From Ancylomarina sp963977525 (GTDB taxonomy: Bacteria > Bacteroidota > Bacteroidia > Bacteroidales > Marinifilaceae), in the NCBI GenBank assembly GCA_963977525.1, contig CAXBPC010000015.1, positions 1 to 64,000 of the forward strand: a stretch of 64,000 nt of DNA, read 5' to 3'. A model generated the notes under the pieces. That model had not been told where the DNA came from and did no database searches. It saw nothing but the letters and a program-made list of their open reading frames with translations. Shown here in pieces: positions 18,513-26,861 of this stretch. The position numbers and the translations under genes were made by a program. The stretch's first letter is position 1, and each line of letters starts with the position of its first letter.

Positions 18513-19544
18513 CTATTGTCTTTTTCTTCTACTATTCCAATATTTGATATAATTTGGTTGTGAGATTAAACCAATAGGCCCCTTATAAATACCACCTCCA
18601 TCTGATCGATCATACACTCGTACCGTAATCAGTAAACTCTCTTCTGATTTAAGTAGTTCTTTGGGAATATAATAGGCCCGATTTTGCCTATAACAATCGG
18701 TTCGTTCGTCAACTGTAGAAGGCTTAAATGGACCAGATTGGCCTATGAGGACACCATTTATAAATACTTGGTCAATATCATCTATTCGCCCAAGAAGCAA
18801 GATCATTTTATCTGTAATAATATCCGAATCAATTTGTAATTCATAGGCATAGCAGGCATAACCATCATAATTTTTATAGCCTTGATTTTCCCAAAATCCT
18901 GGAACTATGATATCATCCCAGTTCTTAATATTTGCAATATCTTCATGCGCATATTTTCCTGTTTTAAACTTCCATGTTCCCTGCATATTGATGTCCAATG
19001 GAACAGCTGAGCGATCAATTAACAAGCTAATGTCACCTCGAATAATTCCACCTTCGCCCATATCATCATAAACTCGAACCGCAATTGTATTATTATTTTT
19101 AAGATATTCAACTGGCACTGCATAAATACGATTAGAATTATATGCCGTAGCAAAATGTGGAGGAAAATTACCTGATTTACCTATTCGCTTTCCATTTATA
19201 AATACCTCATCTACATCATCAATATTTCCCAACTGCAAATAAAGATTTCGTTTTTCAAGATTCTGTGATATTGAAAATTTTGTTCGGTACCAAGCAAAGC
19301 CGTCATACCCGTTAAAACCTTGATTTTCCCATGCTGAAGGCACAGTTATACTTTCCCAATTAGAATCGTTAAAGTTTGGTGAGGCCCAATATTGATCATC
19401 TCCAATTGAAAATTTCCAAGATCCATTTAAATCCTTTATTTTCTGATAATCTTGCGCTAATCCACTACTTATAACAAGCAATAGGCCTACAATCACCAAT
19501 AGTGTCCTTCCCAAACTGCCCATATGTTTGCTCATATTTTTCAT
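18513..19544 (-). CDS. Secreted protein of two GH2-type sugar-binding (jelly-roll) domains
   Basis: A 343-residue exported protein (signal peptide ~1-31, ending 'SSGLAQ'). It consists of two tandem copies of the galactose-binding-like domain that precedes the catalytic barrel in GH2 glycosidases. Copy one has 'LNGSWKFSIGDD', 'WESITVPSAWENQGF', 'FAWYRTKF', 'VDEVFINGKRIGKSG' and 'AVRVYDDMGEGGI'. Copy two has 'MQGTWKFKTG', 'DIIVPGFWENQGY', 'IDQVFINGVLIG' and 'VRVYDRSDGGGIYKG'. No catalytic domain is present, so it may bind glycans or be a structural or sensory partner. It is a paralogue of the next gene upstream (37-bp gap) and probably co-transcribed with it. Confidence 0.82.
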   Translation of the reverse strand: MKNMSKHMGSLGRTLLVIVGLLLVISSGLAQDYQKIKDLNGSWKFSIGDDQYWASPNFNDSNWESITVPSAWENQGFNGYDGFAWYRTKFSISQNLEKRNLYLQLGNIDDVDEVFINGKRIGKSGNFPPHFATAYNSNRIYAVPVEYLKNNNTIAVRVYDDMGEGGIIRGDISLLIDRSAVPLDINMQGTWKFKTGKYAHEDIANIKNWDDIIVPGFWENQGYKNYDGYACYAYELQIDSDIITDKMILLLGRIDDIDQVFINGVLIGQSGPFKPSTVDERTDCYRQNRAYYIPKELLKSEESLLITVRVYDRSDGGGIYKGPIGLISQPNYIKYWNSRRKRQ

Positions 19545-19581
19545 CTACACTAAATATATCATTACCTATTGGCTAAAAGGC

Positions 19582-20655
19582 TTAATTCATAAATAAATCG
19601 AAAAAACTTTCCCAATTTGATTTTTGTATCTTGTCTTCTTTGACCTGAATCTCATTAGCAATTTCACGACTTGTGATACCTATAGGTCCCTTGTATATTC
19701 CTCCAGGTCCGCCATTATCTTTTACCATAACTTCTAGAATATTTCGACCACCTCTATTCAATAAAACTTCTGGAATTGGATACACACGAAAACTTAAATG
19801 ATTAGAGTACTTGAATCTACTCCTTTTATTGAATTTTGATTTTCGCCATATTAACTTTTCTCCATTTAAATACACCTTAGCTTCATCATCAATTACTCCC
19901 AGAACCAATGATTTATCAGATGCTTTATATTTATATGGGTATTCAAATTCCTTAGAATATTTAGCTTGTCCATCACAGTCATTATAACCTCTGGCCTCCC
20001 AGAATCCAGGAACAAATATTTTATCTTTACGATAAGTAATACAATTTAAGTTTCCTTTATCAACTCTGTTCCCCGATTCAAAATCCCAATAACCAGTCAG
20101 GTCAATTTCCATCTTCTCCTGATCGAGATCAACATAAATACCAATTTCTCCATTGAGAATTCCTCCTTCGTTAAACTCATCGTAAACGCGTATAGCAATT
20201 ATATTCTTACCCGAATTTTGAATCAAACTAGCAGGAATAGGATACATTCGAGGCACATCATAAGCCGTTTTTACCAAAGGGGGGAAATTGCCTGAAGCTC
20301 CTACCAATTGTCCATTGATATAAACCTCATCAACATCGTCAATCTGTCCCATGTTTAGATAAAGGAACTCCTGACTAAAAGGTAATTTAACTTGAAATGA
20401 CTTTCTAAACCAGGCAAAACCATTATAATCTTCGTAACCGTTACTTTCCCATGATTTTGGGACAAAAACATTTTCCCATCCCGAATCGTTATAGTCCTTT
20501 TCAGCCCAAGCCATATCATCACCAACCGAGAATTTCCAATTACCTCTTAGGTTCACTAAAGTTCTAACATTCTCAGCCTTACTAACCCCTACTTGAAACA
20601 TTAAAATTAAAATGATCAATCGAGATGCTAAACTTATATTGTTTTTCGTATTCAT
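19582..20655 (-). CDS. Secreted protein of two GH2-type sugar-binding domains (paralogue)
   Basis: This 357-residue exported protein has the same two-domain layout as its neighbour: 'LRGNWKFSVGDDMAWAEKDY', 'VFVPKSWESNGYEDYNGFAW', 'VDEVYINGQLVGASG' and 'IRVYDEFNEGGIL' in copy one. Copy two is more diverged ('LTGYWDFESG', 'IFVPGFWEARGY', 'DDEAKVYLNGEKL', 'VKDNGGPGGIYKGPIGI'). A ~27-residue signal peptide ends at 'VSKA'. The C-terminal 25 residues are polar and not shared. No catalytic residues of GH2 enzymes are present. The pair, lying just downstream of a two-component system, suggests a glycan- or envelope-related response; this is inferred from position only. Confidence 0.82.
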   Translation of the reverse strand: MNTKNNISLASRLIILILMFQVGVSKAENVRTLVNLRGNWKFSVGDDMAWAEKDYNDSGWENVFVPKSWESNGYEDYNGFAWFRKSFQVKLPFSQEFLYLNMGQIDDVDEVYINGQLVGASGNFPPLVKTAYDVPRMYPIPASLIQNSGKNIIAIRVYDEFNEGGILNGEIGIYVDLDQEKMEIDLTGYWDFESGNRVDKGNLNCITYRKDKIFVPGFWEARGYNDCDGQAKYSKEFEYPYKYKASDKSLVLGVIDDEAKVYLNGEKLIWRKSKFNKRSRFKYSNHLSFRVYPIPEVLLNRGGRNILEVMVKDNGGPGGIYKGPIGITSREIANEIQVKEDKIQKSNWESFFDLFMN

Positions 20656-20696
20656 ATTATATCATTAATACCTGACTGATTTTAATCGCTTGTTTA

Positions 20697-21062
20697 CTAT
20701 CTCTGGTGTTTCTCAAATTTAAACCGAAAGGCCAATTTTTGACCACAAAGTGCTGGTGATGTTTTTATAGCTTTCTTTTCAACTCTTCTTAAAATAGCTT
20801 GCTTCAATTTCACGTTTACACCAACAATACTTTTAACAACCAGTTCTTCATTATCATTCACAACACAACGTAATACCACTTGCTCATGTTCCCCACATTT
20901 TACAAAGTCTACAAAGCGGAGAGACGAAATGGTTTTACTTATCTTATTAATTAGCTCAGCTTTTTCTCTTTCAATAGCTTTTTTTTCTGGCTTTTCAGCC
21001 GTGGATAAATTTGTACTTAGCAAACAAACCAAAATGATTAGTGTCGTTGTTATAGTTTTCAT
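20697..21062 (-). CDS. Small secreted protein of unknown function
   Basis: A 121-residue protein with a signal peptide (cleavage near 'LSTAE', residue 22) and a mature part rich in Lys and Glu. The segment 'VLRCVVNDNEELVVKSIVG...VNVKLKQAILRRVE' has the strand-helix spacing of a TonB-C-like or carboxy-terminal anchoring fold, but the similarity is too weak to name. Two cysteines are present (in 'VKCGEH' and 'ALCGQK', plus 'LRCVV'). It lies between the response regulator (178-bp gap) and the two GH2-like genes, all on the minus strand, and may be the first gene of the regulated unit. Confidence 0.7.
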   Translation of the reverse strand: MKTITTTLIILVCLLSTNLSTAEKPEKKAIEREKAELINKISKTISSLRFVDFVKCGEHEQVVLRCVVNDNEELVVKSIVGVNVKLKQAILRRVEKKAIKTSPALCGQKLAFRFKFEKHQR

Positions 21063-21240
21063 CTTTTCCCTTTTTAAATTACCAGTTAATTTTTTTAGAA
21101 ATAAGAATGGAATCGTACGCCTTCCATTCCTTCATCTATCTTAAACTTCTAATGGTAAAATTAGGGCGAGAAAAAAACATTTTTGTCACACCAAAGTTAA
21201 CAAATGTCATAAGTTGTCATCGTTAACATTTTTATCGATT

Positions 21241-21927
21241 TTAGTGTACTAATCGGTAACCAACCCCATGCACTGTCAATATTATTTTAGCATGATTGGA
21301 ATCTTCTTCTATTTTGTTTCTTAGTTTCAATATAAAATTATCTATGGTTCGTGATGTTGGTTGATAATCCGTTCCCCACACCTGATCCAACAAGTCATCT
21401 CTACTTACAATCTGATTCCTATTATTCCATAAGTAATGCAATATTTCAACCTCCTTATGCGACATTTTTACTTCATCAGCATCCACAAAACCTTCAAATG
21501 AAATAAAGTTCATGCTTAATCTACCTATCTGAACCTTGCTTTCCTCAACCTGAGGTGAATGATTAACTGTTCGACGCAATACGGCTCTTATTCTAGCCAG
21601 GAGTTCTCTCAAACTAAATGGTTTGGTGATATAATCGTCTGCACCAAATTCCAAACCCAATACCTTATCGATTTCCTCCCCTTTGGCAGTTAGTAAAATG
21701 ATGGGGGTTTCTATTCCTTTTTCTCTAGCTCTTTTACAGATGTCAAAACCTGAAATTTTAGGCAGCATCACATCCAAAAGAACTAAGCTGTATTGATTAG
21801 AACAAATCTTTTCGAGCCCAACTTCTCCGTCTTCAGCCGTATCAACCAGATAAGATTCAAATTCAAGATTATCTTTTAAACCCATTAACATGCTAGGCTC
21901 ATCTTCAACAATTAATATAGGAAGCAT
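21241..21927 (-). CDS. OmpR-family response regulator
   Basis: A 228-residue DNA-binding regulator. The receiver domain has the acidic pair in 'LIVEDEPSML', phospho-acceptor Asp52 in 'VLLDVMLP', and Lys in 'ITKPFSLRELLARI'. The C-terminal winged helix spans ~130-228, with 'MSHKEVEILHYLW', 'VSRDDLLDQVWG' and 'RTIDNFILKLRNKIEED'. It starts 11 bp after the histidine kinase stop and forms a classic pair with it. Likely targets are the three secreted-protein genes directly downstream, though no operator was identified. Confidence 0.95.
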   Translation of the reverse strand: MLPILIVEDEPSMLMGLKDNLEFESYLVDTAEDGEVGLEKICSNQYSLVLLDVMLPKISGFDICKRAREKGIETPIILLTAKGEEIDKVLGLEFGADDYITKPFSLRELLARIRAVLRRTVNHSPQVEESKVQIGRLSMNFISFEGFVDADEVKMSHKEVEILHYLWNNRNQIVSRDDLLDQVWGTDYQPTSRTIDNFILKLRNKIEEDSNHAKIILTVHGVGYRLVH

Positions 21928-21938
21928 TGTTTGTTAAT

Positions 21939-23474
21939 TTATTGATGAATGGGAAAATACAGGCTAAAACAAGAGCCTTTTCCCAATTTACTTTCTAGTT
22001 CTACTTTACCCTTATGCGCATCCATAATATGTTTAACGATACTCAAACCAATCCCCGATCCCTTGGCTCTATATGCCAAATCGCCCGAGCTTACTCTGAA
22101 AAATTTATCGAAAACCAAGGTTTGATCAGCTGGTGCAATCCCAATTCCAAAGTCGAGGATTTTAACACAAGCAAGACCCTCTTCCAGTACAGTTTCAATT
22201 TTAATACACTTGATGTCATCAGAATACTTCATCGCATTATCAATCATATTAATAATGGCTTCAGATACAGCCTCTTTGTCTATCTTCAAATTAGGAAGAT
22301 TAGTATCTAACTTTAAATCAATTTGAAATCCTTTCTTGTCAATATGCTGTCGGTAATTTTCAACCAGAGATTCCACTTCTTCATTCAAACTCGAACTTGC
22401 AAAGTGATATTCCCTTCTACCGCTTTCAATCTTATTAAAGTTGAGGATATTATTCACCATTCGAGACAAACGGTTTGCCTCGGTGTTAATTACTCTATAG
22501 TATTCCTTCTTCTTCTCCTCACTTGAGATTCGTCCCATTTCCAAGGTTTCAGAATACATATTAATTAAAGCTAAAGGTGTTCTTATTTCGTGGGAAACAT
22601 TAGATACAAAATCAGATTTCAATTGAGTCAAACGGATTTGTTGGCGGATATTTCTATAAACGAACCAAGCGCCCAGTAGCAAAACAACATCCATGATTAT
22701 TAAAAGAATGACATTAGTCCGTGTTCGTTTCTTTACCAAATCTTCTACAGTATTCCCCCTCATCTGAATGCCTAGCTGATAATCTGGGAATAGCCAAATG
22801 TCTTTACGCTGCTGTATGGCTTTCGCCTCATTTTCGTGTACCACATTCGAATAAATTTCTTTATTATCCTGTTTTTGATACACCGATATAAAGAATCGAT
22901 CTTGAGCTATACCTTGAATCTTAGGTCCTAAATTTTCACTAATAAACTTTTGAGTATCGAGTAAAAGAAAAATAGTTTGAATATTTAAACTATCAGCCAT
23001 ACTCGTAAAAGCACACAGATTTTTCTCTTTGATATTGCAATCAATAATCTCTATTTTCTGATAGCCACTCTTTAAATAACGCTGTAAACTCTCAATCTTA
23101 ATTGGGTTCTTTTCAAAAGCACTTTTAAGATTAAGTGTGAGTAAATTCAGGCTATCATCGGTAATTGTCTCTTTAGAGAGAAGCTCAAAATTTGCAGAAT
23201 CAATCAAGCAAATCGCATCAATAGCATAGTTCTTCTCTAAAATGCGAGATGCTCCTGACTCATGCCTATCTAATTGATTAGCCCATCCACTCAGTACATC
23301 ATTAGAATACTGGTTCACAGAAAATAGAATAGACTCTAATTGGCTGGAGTATATCGAATCGATAACCTGCTCGTTTTTATTCAAGTTGCCAATTTCGTAA
23401 GCCGAGAAAAAGATAGAAGGTAATACAAGAATTAGACTCAGTATAATACCTATTTTCAGTCCTGGTTTAATCAT
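21939..23474 (-). CDS. Membrane sensor histidine kinase
   Basis: A 511-residue sensor kinase. TM1 is at ~9-26 and TM2 at ~255-272 ('NVILLIIMDVVLLLGAWFVY'), which leaves a ~225-residue periplasmic sensor of unknown fold. The HisKA motif is 'VSNVSHEIRTPLAL' with His295, and the ATPase motifs are 'INMIDNAMKYS', 'ILDFGIGI' and 'KGSGIGLSIVKHIMD'. No HAMP domain is evident. It is the first gene of a unit with the response regulator (11-bp gap). The ligand is unknown. Confidence 0.95.
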   Translation of the reverse strand: MIKPGLKIGIILSLILVLPSIFFSAYEIGNLNKNEQVIDSIYSSQLESILFSVNQYSNDVLSGWANQLDRHESGASRILEKNYAIDAICLIDSANFELLSKETITDDSLNLLTLNLKSAFEKNPIKIESLQRYLKSGYQKIEIIDCNIKEKNLCAFTSMADSLNIQTIFLLLDTQKFISENLGPKIQGIAQDRFFISVYQKQDNKEIYSNVVHENEAKAIQQRKDIWLFPDYQLGIQMRGNTVEDLVKKRTRTNVILLIIMDVVLLLGAWFVYRNIRQQIRLTQLKSDFVSNVSHEIRTPLALINMYSETLEMGRISSEEKKKEYYRVINTEANRLSRMVNNILNFNKIESGRREYHFASSSLNEEVESLVENYRQHIDKKGFQIDLKLDTNLPNLKIDKEAVSEAIINMIDNAMKYSDDIKCIKIETVLEEGLACVKILDFGIGIAPADQTLVFDKFFRVSSGDLAYRAKGSGIGLSIVKHIMDAHKGKVELESKLGKGSCFSLYFPIHQ

Positions 23475-23492
23475 TCAATTGCAATTTAGTCT

Positions 23493-23500
23493 CAAATATA
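23493..23500 (-). promoter_or_regulatory. Possible -7 promoter element of the histidine kinase operon
   Basis: On the minus strand this reads TATATTTG (TAnnTTTG consensus), 18 bp before the kinase ATG. A -33 element is not clear. Confidence 0.4.
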
Positions 23501-23550
23501 AGGATTAAGACTTATTAGTTTACATATAGCCTAACCATTCTATAAGCCTA

Positions 23551-23820
23551 TTATTGCTGTTTCCATCTCTCCAGCTTAGGGATTCCTTTAGTAAAAAAGC
23601 CAGCAAGAAAACCTGGGAAGCCCATCTCTTTCAACTTCACTTTACAGAACGCTTGCATCTTCTCTGCAGTATCAATTTCAGGTTGGGTAAAATCTCCCTC
23701 AACAAAACAATAGGAACAATACATAGTGTTTTTACTACCATCCTTGTTTGTTCCACCTCCGGCGGGATCTTTCTTCATTGGCATAGCGCAACTTTGACAA
23801 TTCTTATAAGTCTTTTCCAT
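23551..23820 (-). CDS. Putative zinc-ribbon protein (zinc_ribbon_2 type)
   Basis: This 89-residue protein has two Cys pairs spaced as a zinc ribbon: 'CQSCAMPM' at residues 8-15 and 'MYCSYCFVEGDF' near 35. It continues with 'CKVKLKEMGFPGFLAGFF', as in the small family annotated 'putative zinc ribbon domain' (PF12674). The function is not known. It stands alone between the kinase gene and the Lrp gene on the same strand. The start ATG is unambiguous. Confidence 0.85.
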   Translation of the reverse strand: MEKTYKNCQSCAMPMKKDPAGGGTNKDGSKNTMYCSYCFVEGDFTQPEIDTAEKMQAFCKVKLKEMGFPGFLAGFFTKGIPKLERWKQQ

Positions 23821-23950
23821 AAGGTCTGTTTTAAATTAATGCAGCTTCAAGTTAAAAAAGTTTTCTGACTTTAATTTACTTTTGCTCAAGCCGCTGGGCT
23901 TTTTCTTCCCCTTCTTGCGGTTGAAGAAAATCGTAATTTCTAATTCATAA

Positions 23951-24409
23951 TTACAAATCATACCCAATCTTATCCGAAGAAGAAATCACAAACGTACTAT
24001 TGAAACGAGTTAGGTATTCGAACTTGGAAAGTTTCTCCTGAATAAAATACTGAAAAGCATTCATGTCCTTCACCATAATCTTCACCATCGCATCAAAGTT
24101 TCCGGAGGTTATATAAAACTCCATTACCTCAGGCAGATCCAATACTTCGGATTCAAATTTCTCTACCACATCTCGTGTATGCTTAGTTAAGGATATAGAG
24201 ATAAAAACGACCATGCTTCTGTCGATTTGCTCAGGGTCGAGTACGGCAACATAGTTCTTTATAATCCCACTTCTTTCTAGCTTTTTTACTCGCTCGTAAA
24301 CAGGGGTATTACTCAAGTGTAGTTTCCCAGCTAACTCTTTGATAGTAATACGACAATCCTGCTGAAGGAGTTCTAATATCTTTCTATCGGTACGATCGAG
24401 ATTTTCCAT
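23951..24409 (-). CDS. Lrp/AsnC family transcriptional regulator
   Basis: A 152-residue regulator with an N-terminal helix-turn-helix ('LDRTDRKILELLQQDC...RITIKELAGKLHLS', 'TPVYERVKKLERSGIIKNY') and a C-terminal RAM/AsnC effector domain ('MVVFISISLTKHT', 'FYITSGNFDAMVKIMVKDM'). Lrp proteins sense amino acids. It is divergent from the 2-oxoacid:ferredoxin oxidoreductase genes across a 209-bp gap with two inverted repeats. Control of that operon by amino-acid supply is therefore the natural hypothesis, but it is not shown. Confidence 0.93.
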   Translation of the reverse strand: MENLDRTDRKILELLQQDCRITIKELAGKLHLSNTPVYERVKKLERSGIIKNYVAVLDPEQIDRSMVVFISISLTKHTRDVVEKFESEVLDLPEVMEFYITSGNFDAMVKIMVKDMNAFQYFIQEKLSKFEYLTRFNSTFVISSSDKIGYDL

Positions 24410-24483
24410 AAAAGAATATTTTTCTATTGATTCGCTCCTAATGAAGCCTTACAAAGATATTAATTCTTCAAAACCTACACTAT

Positions 24484-24520
24484 ACTAGAACAGTTTTCTG
24501 TATTTAAACCACATTCTAGT
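24484..24520. promoter_or_regulatory. Inverted repeat in the Lrp/oxidoreductase divergent promoter region
   Basis: The 7-bp arms actagaa (24484-24490) and ttctagt (24514-24520) are exact inverse copies. Inside lies acag-tttt-ctgt (24490-24501). It lies nearer to the lrp start than the second dyad. It is a candidate operator, judged on symmetry only. Confidence 0.4.
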
Positions 24521-24553
24521 AAATAATTAGGCGTTCAAGTAAATTTACAAGAG

Positions 24554-24580
24554 TTTTTAACCTAAACGATAGGTTAAAAA
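24554..24580. promoter_or_regulatory. Perfect 11-bp dyad upstream of the oxidoreductase operon (candidate operator)
   Basis: Arms tttttaaccta and taggttaaaaa are exact inverse complements separated by aacga, and end 38 bp before the gamma-subunit ATG. The symmetry and position suit a regulator site, with the divergent Lrp as the obvious candidate. A weak hairpin is the alternative. Confidence 0.5.
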
Positions 24581-24618
24581 ACACAAAAATCAAAACAACT
24601 AACAAAATCGAAATACAA

Positions 24619-25173
24619 ATGAAAGAAATTAGATGGCACGGAAGAGGCGGACAAGGTGGTTTTACAGCTTCTCGCCTTTTAGGAATTGCAGCTAGTGTTC
24701 ACGGTGGTAAGCATGCTTTAGCATTTCCATCATTCGGACCTGAGCGTAGAGGTGCTCCAGTTTTAGCCTTCACCAAAATTGATGATACTAAGATTCACGA
24801 TCGTAGTGAAGTTCAGAACAGCGACTACGTTGTGGTGATGGATGAGACTTTGGTGACTCCTGGATTCGAAAAAGGAATCAGACCGGGTGCTACTATTCTT
24901 ATCAACACAGAGAATGTTCACAAATACCGCGCGCCTCTAAAAGGATTTCAAGTAGTAGGTATTGATGCATCAAGCTTAGCGATGGAGATTTTGGGTAGAC
25001 CAATTACAAATACGGCTATGTACGGCGCTTTAGCTGCTGCATCTGGTTTAGTAAGCAAAGAAGCTGCAATCGCTAGTATTCATACAGAGATGAAACCTAA
25101 ACTAGCAGCTCTGAATGAAAAAATTGTAGAGAGAGCCTTTGAAACTATTAATGCACAAGCTACTGTTTGTTAA
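24619..25173 (+). CDS. 2-oxoacid:ferredoxin oxidoreductase, gamma subunit
   Basis: This 184-residue subunit carries the gamma-family start 'IRWHGRGGQGGFTASRLLG' followed by 'FGPERRGAPVLAFTKI', the CoA-binding side of POR/VOR/KOR enzymes. It is the first gene of a four-gene set in the order gamma, delta, alpha, beta, as in archaeal-type four-subunit pyruvate or 2-oxoisovalerate oxidoreductases. The complex oxidatively decarboxylates a 2-oxoacid to acyl-CoA, reducing ferredoxin. The substrate is not readable from sequence. The gap to the next gene is 50 bp. Confidence 0.95.
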   Translation: MKEIRWHGRGGQGGFTASRLLGIAASVHGGKHALAFPSFGPERRGAPVLAFTKIDDTKIHDRSEVQNSDYVVVMDETLVTPGFEKGIRPGATILINTENVHKYRAPLKGFQVVGIDASSLAMEILGRPITNTAMYGALAAASGLVSKEAAIASIHTEMKPKLAALNEKIVERAFETINAQATVC

Positions 25174-25223
25174 TAATCAACATCAATTCATAATTATTAA
25201 TTCATAATTCGTAATTGAATATC

Positions 25224-25523
25224 ATGGATAGACCTAAAAAAACGGAATATAAATTCCCAACTCATATAGATGAATACCCAACTGGCCCACAATTCGCGGC
25301 TGGTTTTCTTCCAGAGACCAATGCAGGATGGAGAACAGTCCGTCCAGTTGTTGATCACGATGCTTGTGTTTATTGTCTTCGCTGCTACCTACTTTGTCCA
25401 GATGGCACAGTCGTTAAAGACAATGGTAAAATCACATTCGACATGGATTATTGCAAAGGCTGTGGTGTATGTGCACACGAATGCCCAAAGGATGCAATTG
25501 AAATGGTAAAAGAACAACTATAA
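25224..25523 (+). CDS. 2-oxoacid:ferredoxin oxidoreductase, delta (ferredoxin-like) subunit
   Basis: A ~99-residue two-cluster ferredoxin subunit with 'CVYCLRCYLLCP' and 'CKGCGVCAHECP', each binding one [4Fe-4S] cluster together with the distal Cys of the other motif. These clusters pass electrons from the TPP site to ferredoxin. The N-terminal extension ('YPTGPQFAAGFLPETNAGWR') is typical of PorD/VorD. The frame is open from a TTG at 25215, but the ATG at 25224 (MDRPKK) is the better start. Confidence 0.95.
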   Translation: MDRPKKTEYKFPTHIDEYPTGPQFAAGFLPETNAGWRTVRPVVDHDACVYCLRCYLLCPDGTVVKDNGKITFDMDYCKGCGVCAHECPKDAIEMVKEQL

Positions 25524-25539
25524 GTTGAAGGGTAAAGGA

Positions 25540-25660
25540 GTAGAGACGCGATTAATCGCGTCTAAATTAACCCCAAACCCCTAAAGGGGCTTAAGGTTAT
25601 ATGTAATTCAACCCCTTTTTTTATAAGAAAGTCCCCTTTAGGGGATATAGGGGTAAAAAA
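25540..25660. repeat. Palindromic repeat cluster between delta and alpha subunit genes
   Basis: Three palindromes follow one another: gtagagacgcgattaatcgcgtct (25540-25563, stem gacgcgat/atcgcgtc), ccccaaacccctaaaggggctt (25573-25594), and tccccttta-ggggatataggggta (near 25631-25655). Together they fill the 147-bp gap inside the oxidoreductase operon. Copies of each family recur at 1-621, 34.43-34.56, 35.88, 37.17 and 38.37 kb. Confidence 0.8.
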
Positions 25661-25670
25661 CATTAAAACA

Positions 25671-26861
25671 ATGAAATCAAATAAAATATTCATATCAGGT
25701 GATGAGGCAGTTGCTCAGGGCGTGAGATTATCTCGTCCACATGTAGTTGCTGCTTACCCAATCACCCCGCAAACCATAACCGTTGAGCGCCTAGCAGAAA
25801 TGGCAGAATCTGGCGAAATGGAAGGCGAATACATGCACGTAGAGTCTGAGCACTCTGCAATTTCAGCAACTATGGGTGCCAGTTCAGTTGGTGCTAGAAC
25901 ATTTACAGCTTCTTCTTCACAAGGACTATTGTATATGGCAGAAGGTCTGCATTATTGTAGCGGTGGTCGTTGGCCAGTTGTAATGATGAATGCTAACCGT
26001 TCGGTGGCATTGCCATGGAGTATTTACGGTGATCAGCGTGATTCTTTATCACTATTAGATTGTGGATGGATTCAGGTTTATGTGGAAGATGCACAGGAAG
26101 CTTTGGACATGATTATCCAAGCTTACAAAATCGCTGAGCATAAAGATGTATTGACGCCAATGATGGTGAATTTGGATGGTTTTATCCTAACTCACACTTA
26201 CGAGTTGGTTGATATTCCTGAGCAAAAAATGGTGGATGAGTTTTTGCCTCCATTCCAAACACCAAACAAAATGTCTTTCGAAGAGCCAAAGAACTTAGGT
26301 TTTAGCTCTAAGCCAGATGATAATACTGAATTTAAATATCAGCAGAACGAGGCGATGTTTAATGCTATCGATGTGATTCGTGATGTAGATCAGGAATTTG
26401 CTGAGAAGTTTGGTCGTAAGTACTACGATATGGTTGAAGAATACCGTTGCGAAGATGCAGAGGTTGTTCTTGTAGCCTTGGGTAGTGTTTGTGGAACCAT
26501 TCGTGTCGTAGTTGACAAGATGCGTGCAGAAGGTAAGAAAGTAGGTCTATTGAAGATTCGTTATATGCGTCCTTTCCCTGAAACTGAAGTCAAAGATTTG
26601 GCACGTCGTGTTAATGCAATCGGTGTGATTGATAAGGATATTTCTTTCGGATACGAAGGAACTGTTTACACCAATGTAAACTCAGCAATCTCTAAAATCG
26701 ACAAGTACGTTTACAAGAGCAATTTTGTTGGCGGACTAGGTGGACGTGATATCACAAAAAATGAGATCGAAGAGATGTTCAACAAGCTATTCAGCGGAGT
26801 TGAGAATAAGAGTGAAGAAAAAGTAGAATTTTTTAGCCTTAACGTAGAGACCAATGACTAA
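25671..26861 (+). CDS. 2-oxoacid:ferredoxin oxidoreductase, alpha subunit
   Basis: A 396-residue subunit beginning with the typical 'FISGDEAVAQGVRLSRPHVVAAYPITPQT' region (read as FISGDEAVAQGVRL then SRPHVVAAYPITPQT), with the pyrimidine-domain Glu ('YMHVESEHSAISATMGAS'), 'RTFTASSSQGLLYM', and a C-terminal transketolase-C-like domain ('KKVGLLKIRYMRPFPETEV'). It pairs with the beta subunit to bind TPP. It overlaps the beta gene by 8 bp, indicating coupled translation. The order and sizes fit four-subunit POR/VOR. Confidence 0.95.
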   Translation: MKSNKIFISGDEAVAQGVRLSRPHVVAAYPITPQTITVERLAEMAESGEMEGEYMHVESEHSAISATMGASSVGARTFTASSSQGLLYMAEGLHYCSGGRWPVVMMNANRSVALPWSIYGDQRDSLSLLDCGWIQVYVEDAQEALDMIIQAYKIAEHKDVLTPMMVNLDGFILTHTYELVDIPEQKMVDEFLPPFQTPNKMSFEEPKNLGFSSKPDDNTEFKYQQNEAMFNAIDVIRDVDQEFAEKFGRKYYDMVEEYRCEDAEVVLVALGSVCGTIRVVVDKMRAEGKKVGLLKIRYMRPFPETEVKDLARRVNAIGVIDKDISFGYEGTVYTNVNSAISKIDKYVYKSNFVGGLGGRDITKNEIEEMFNKLFSGVENKSEEKVEFFSLNVETND

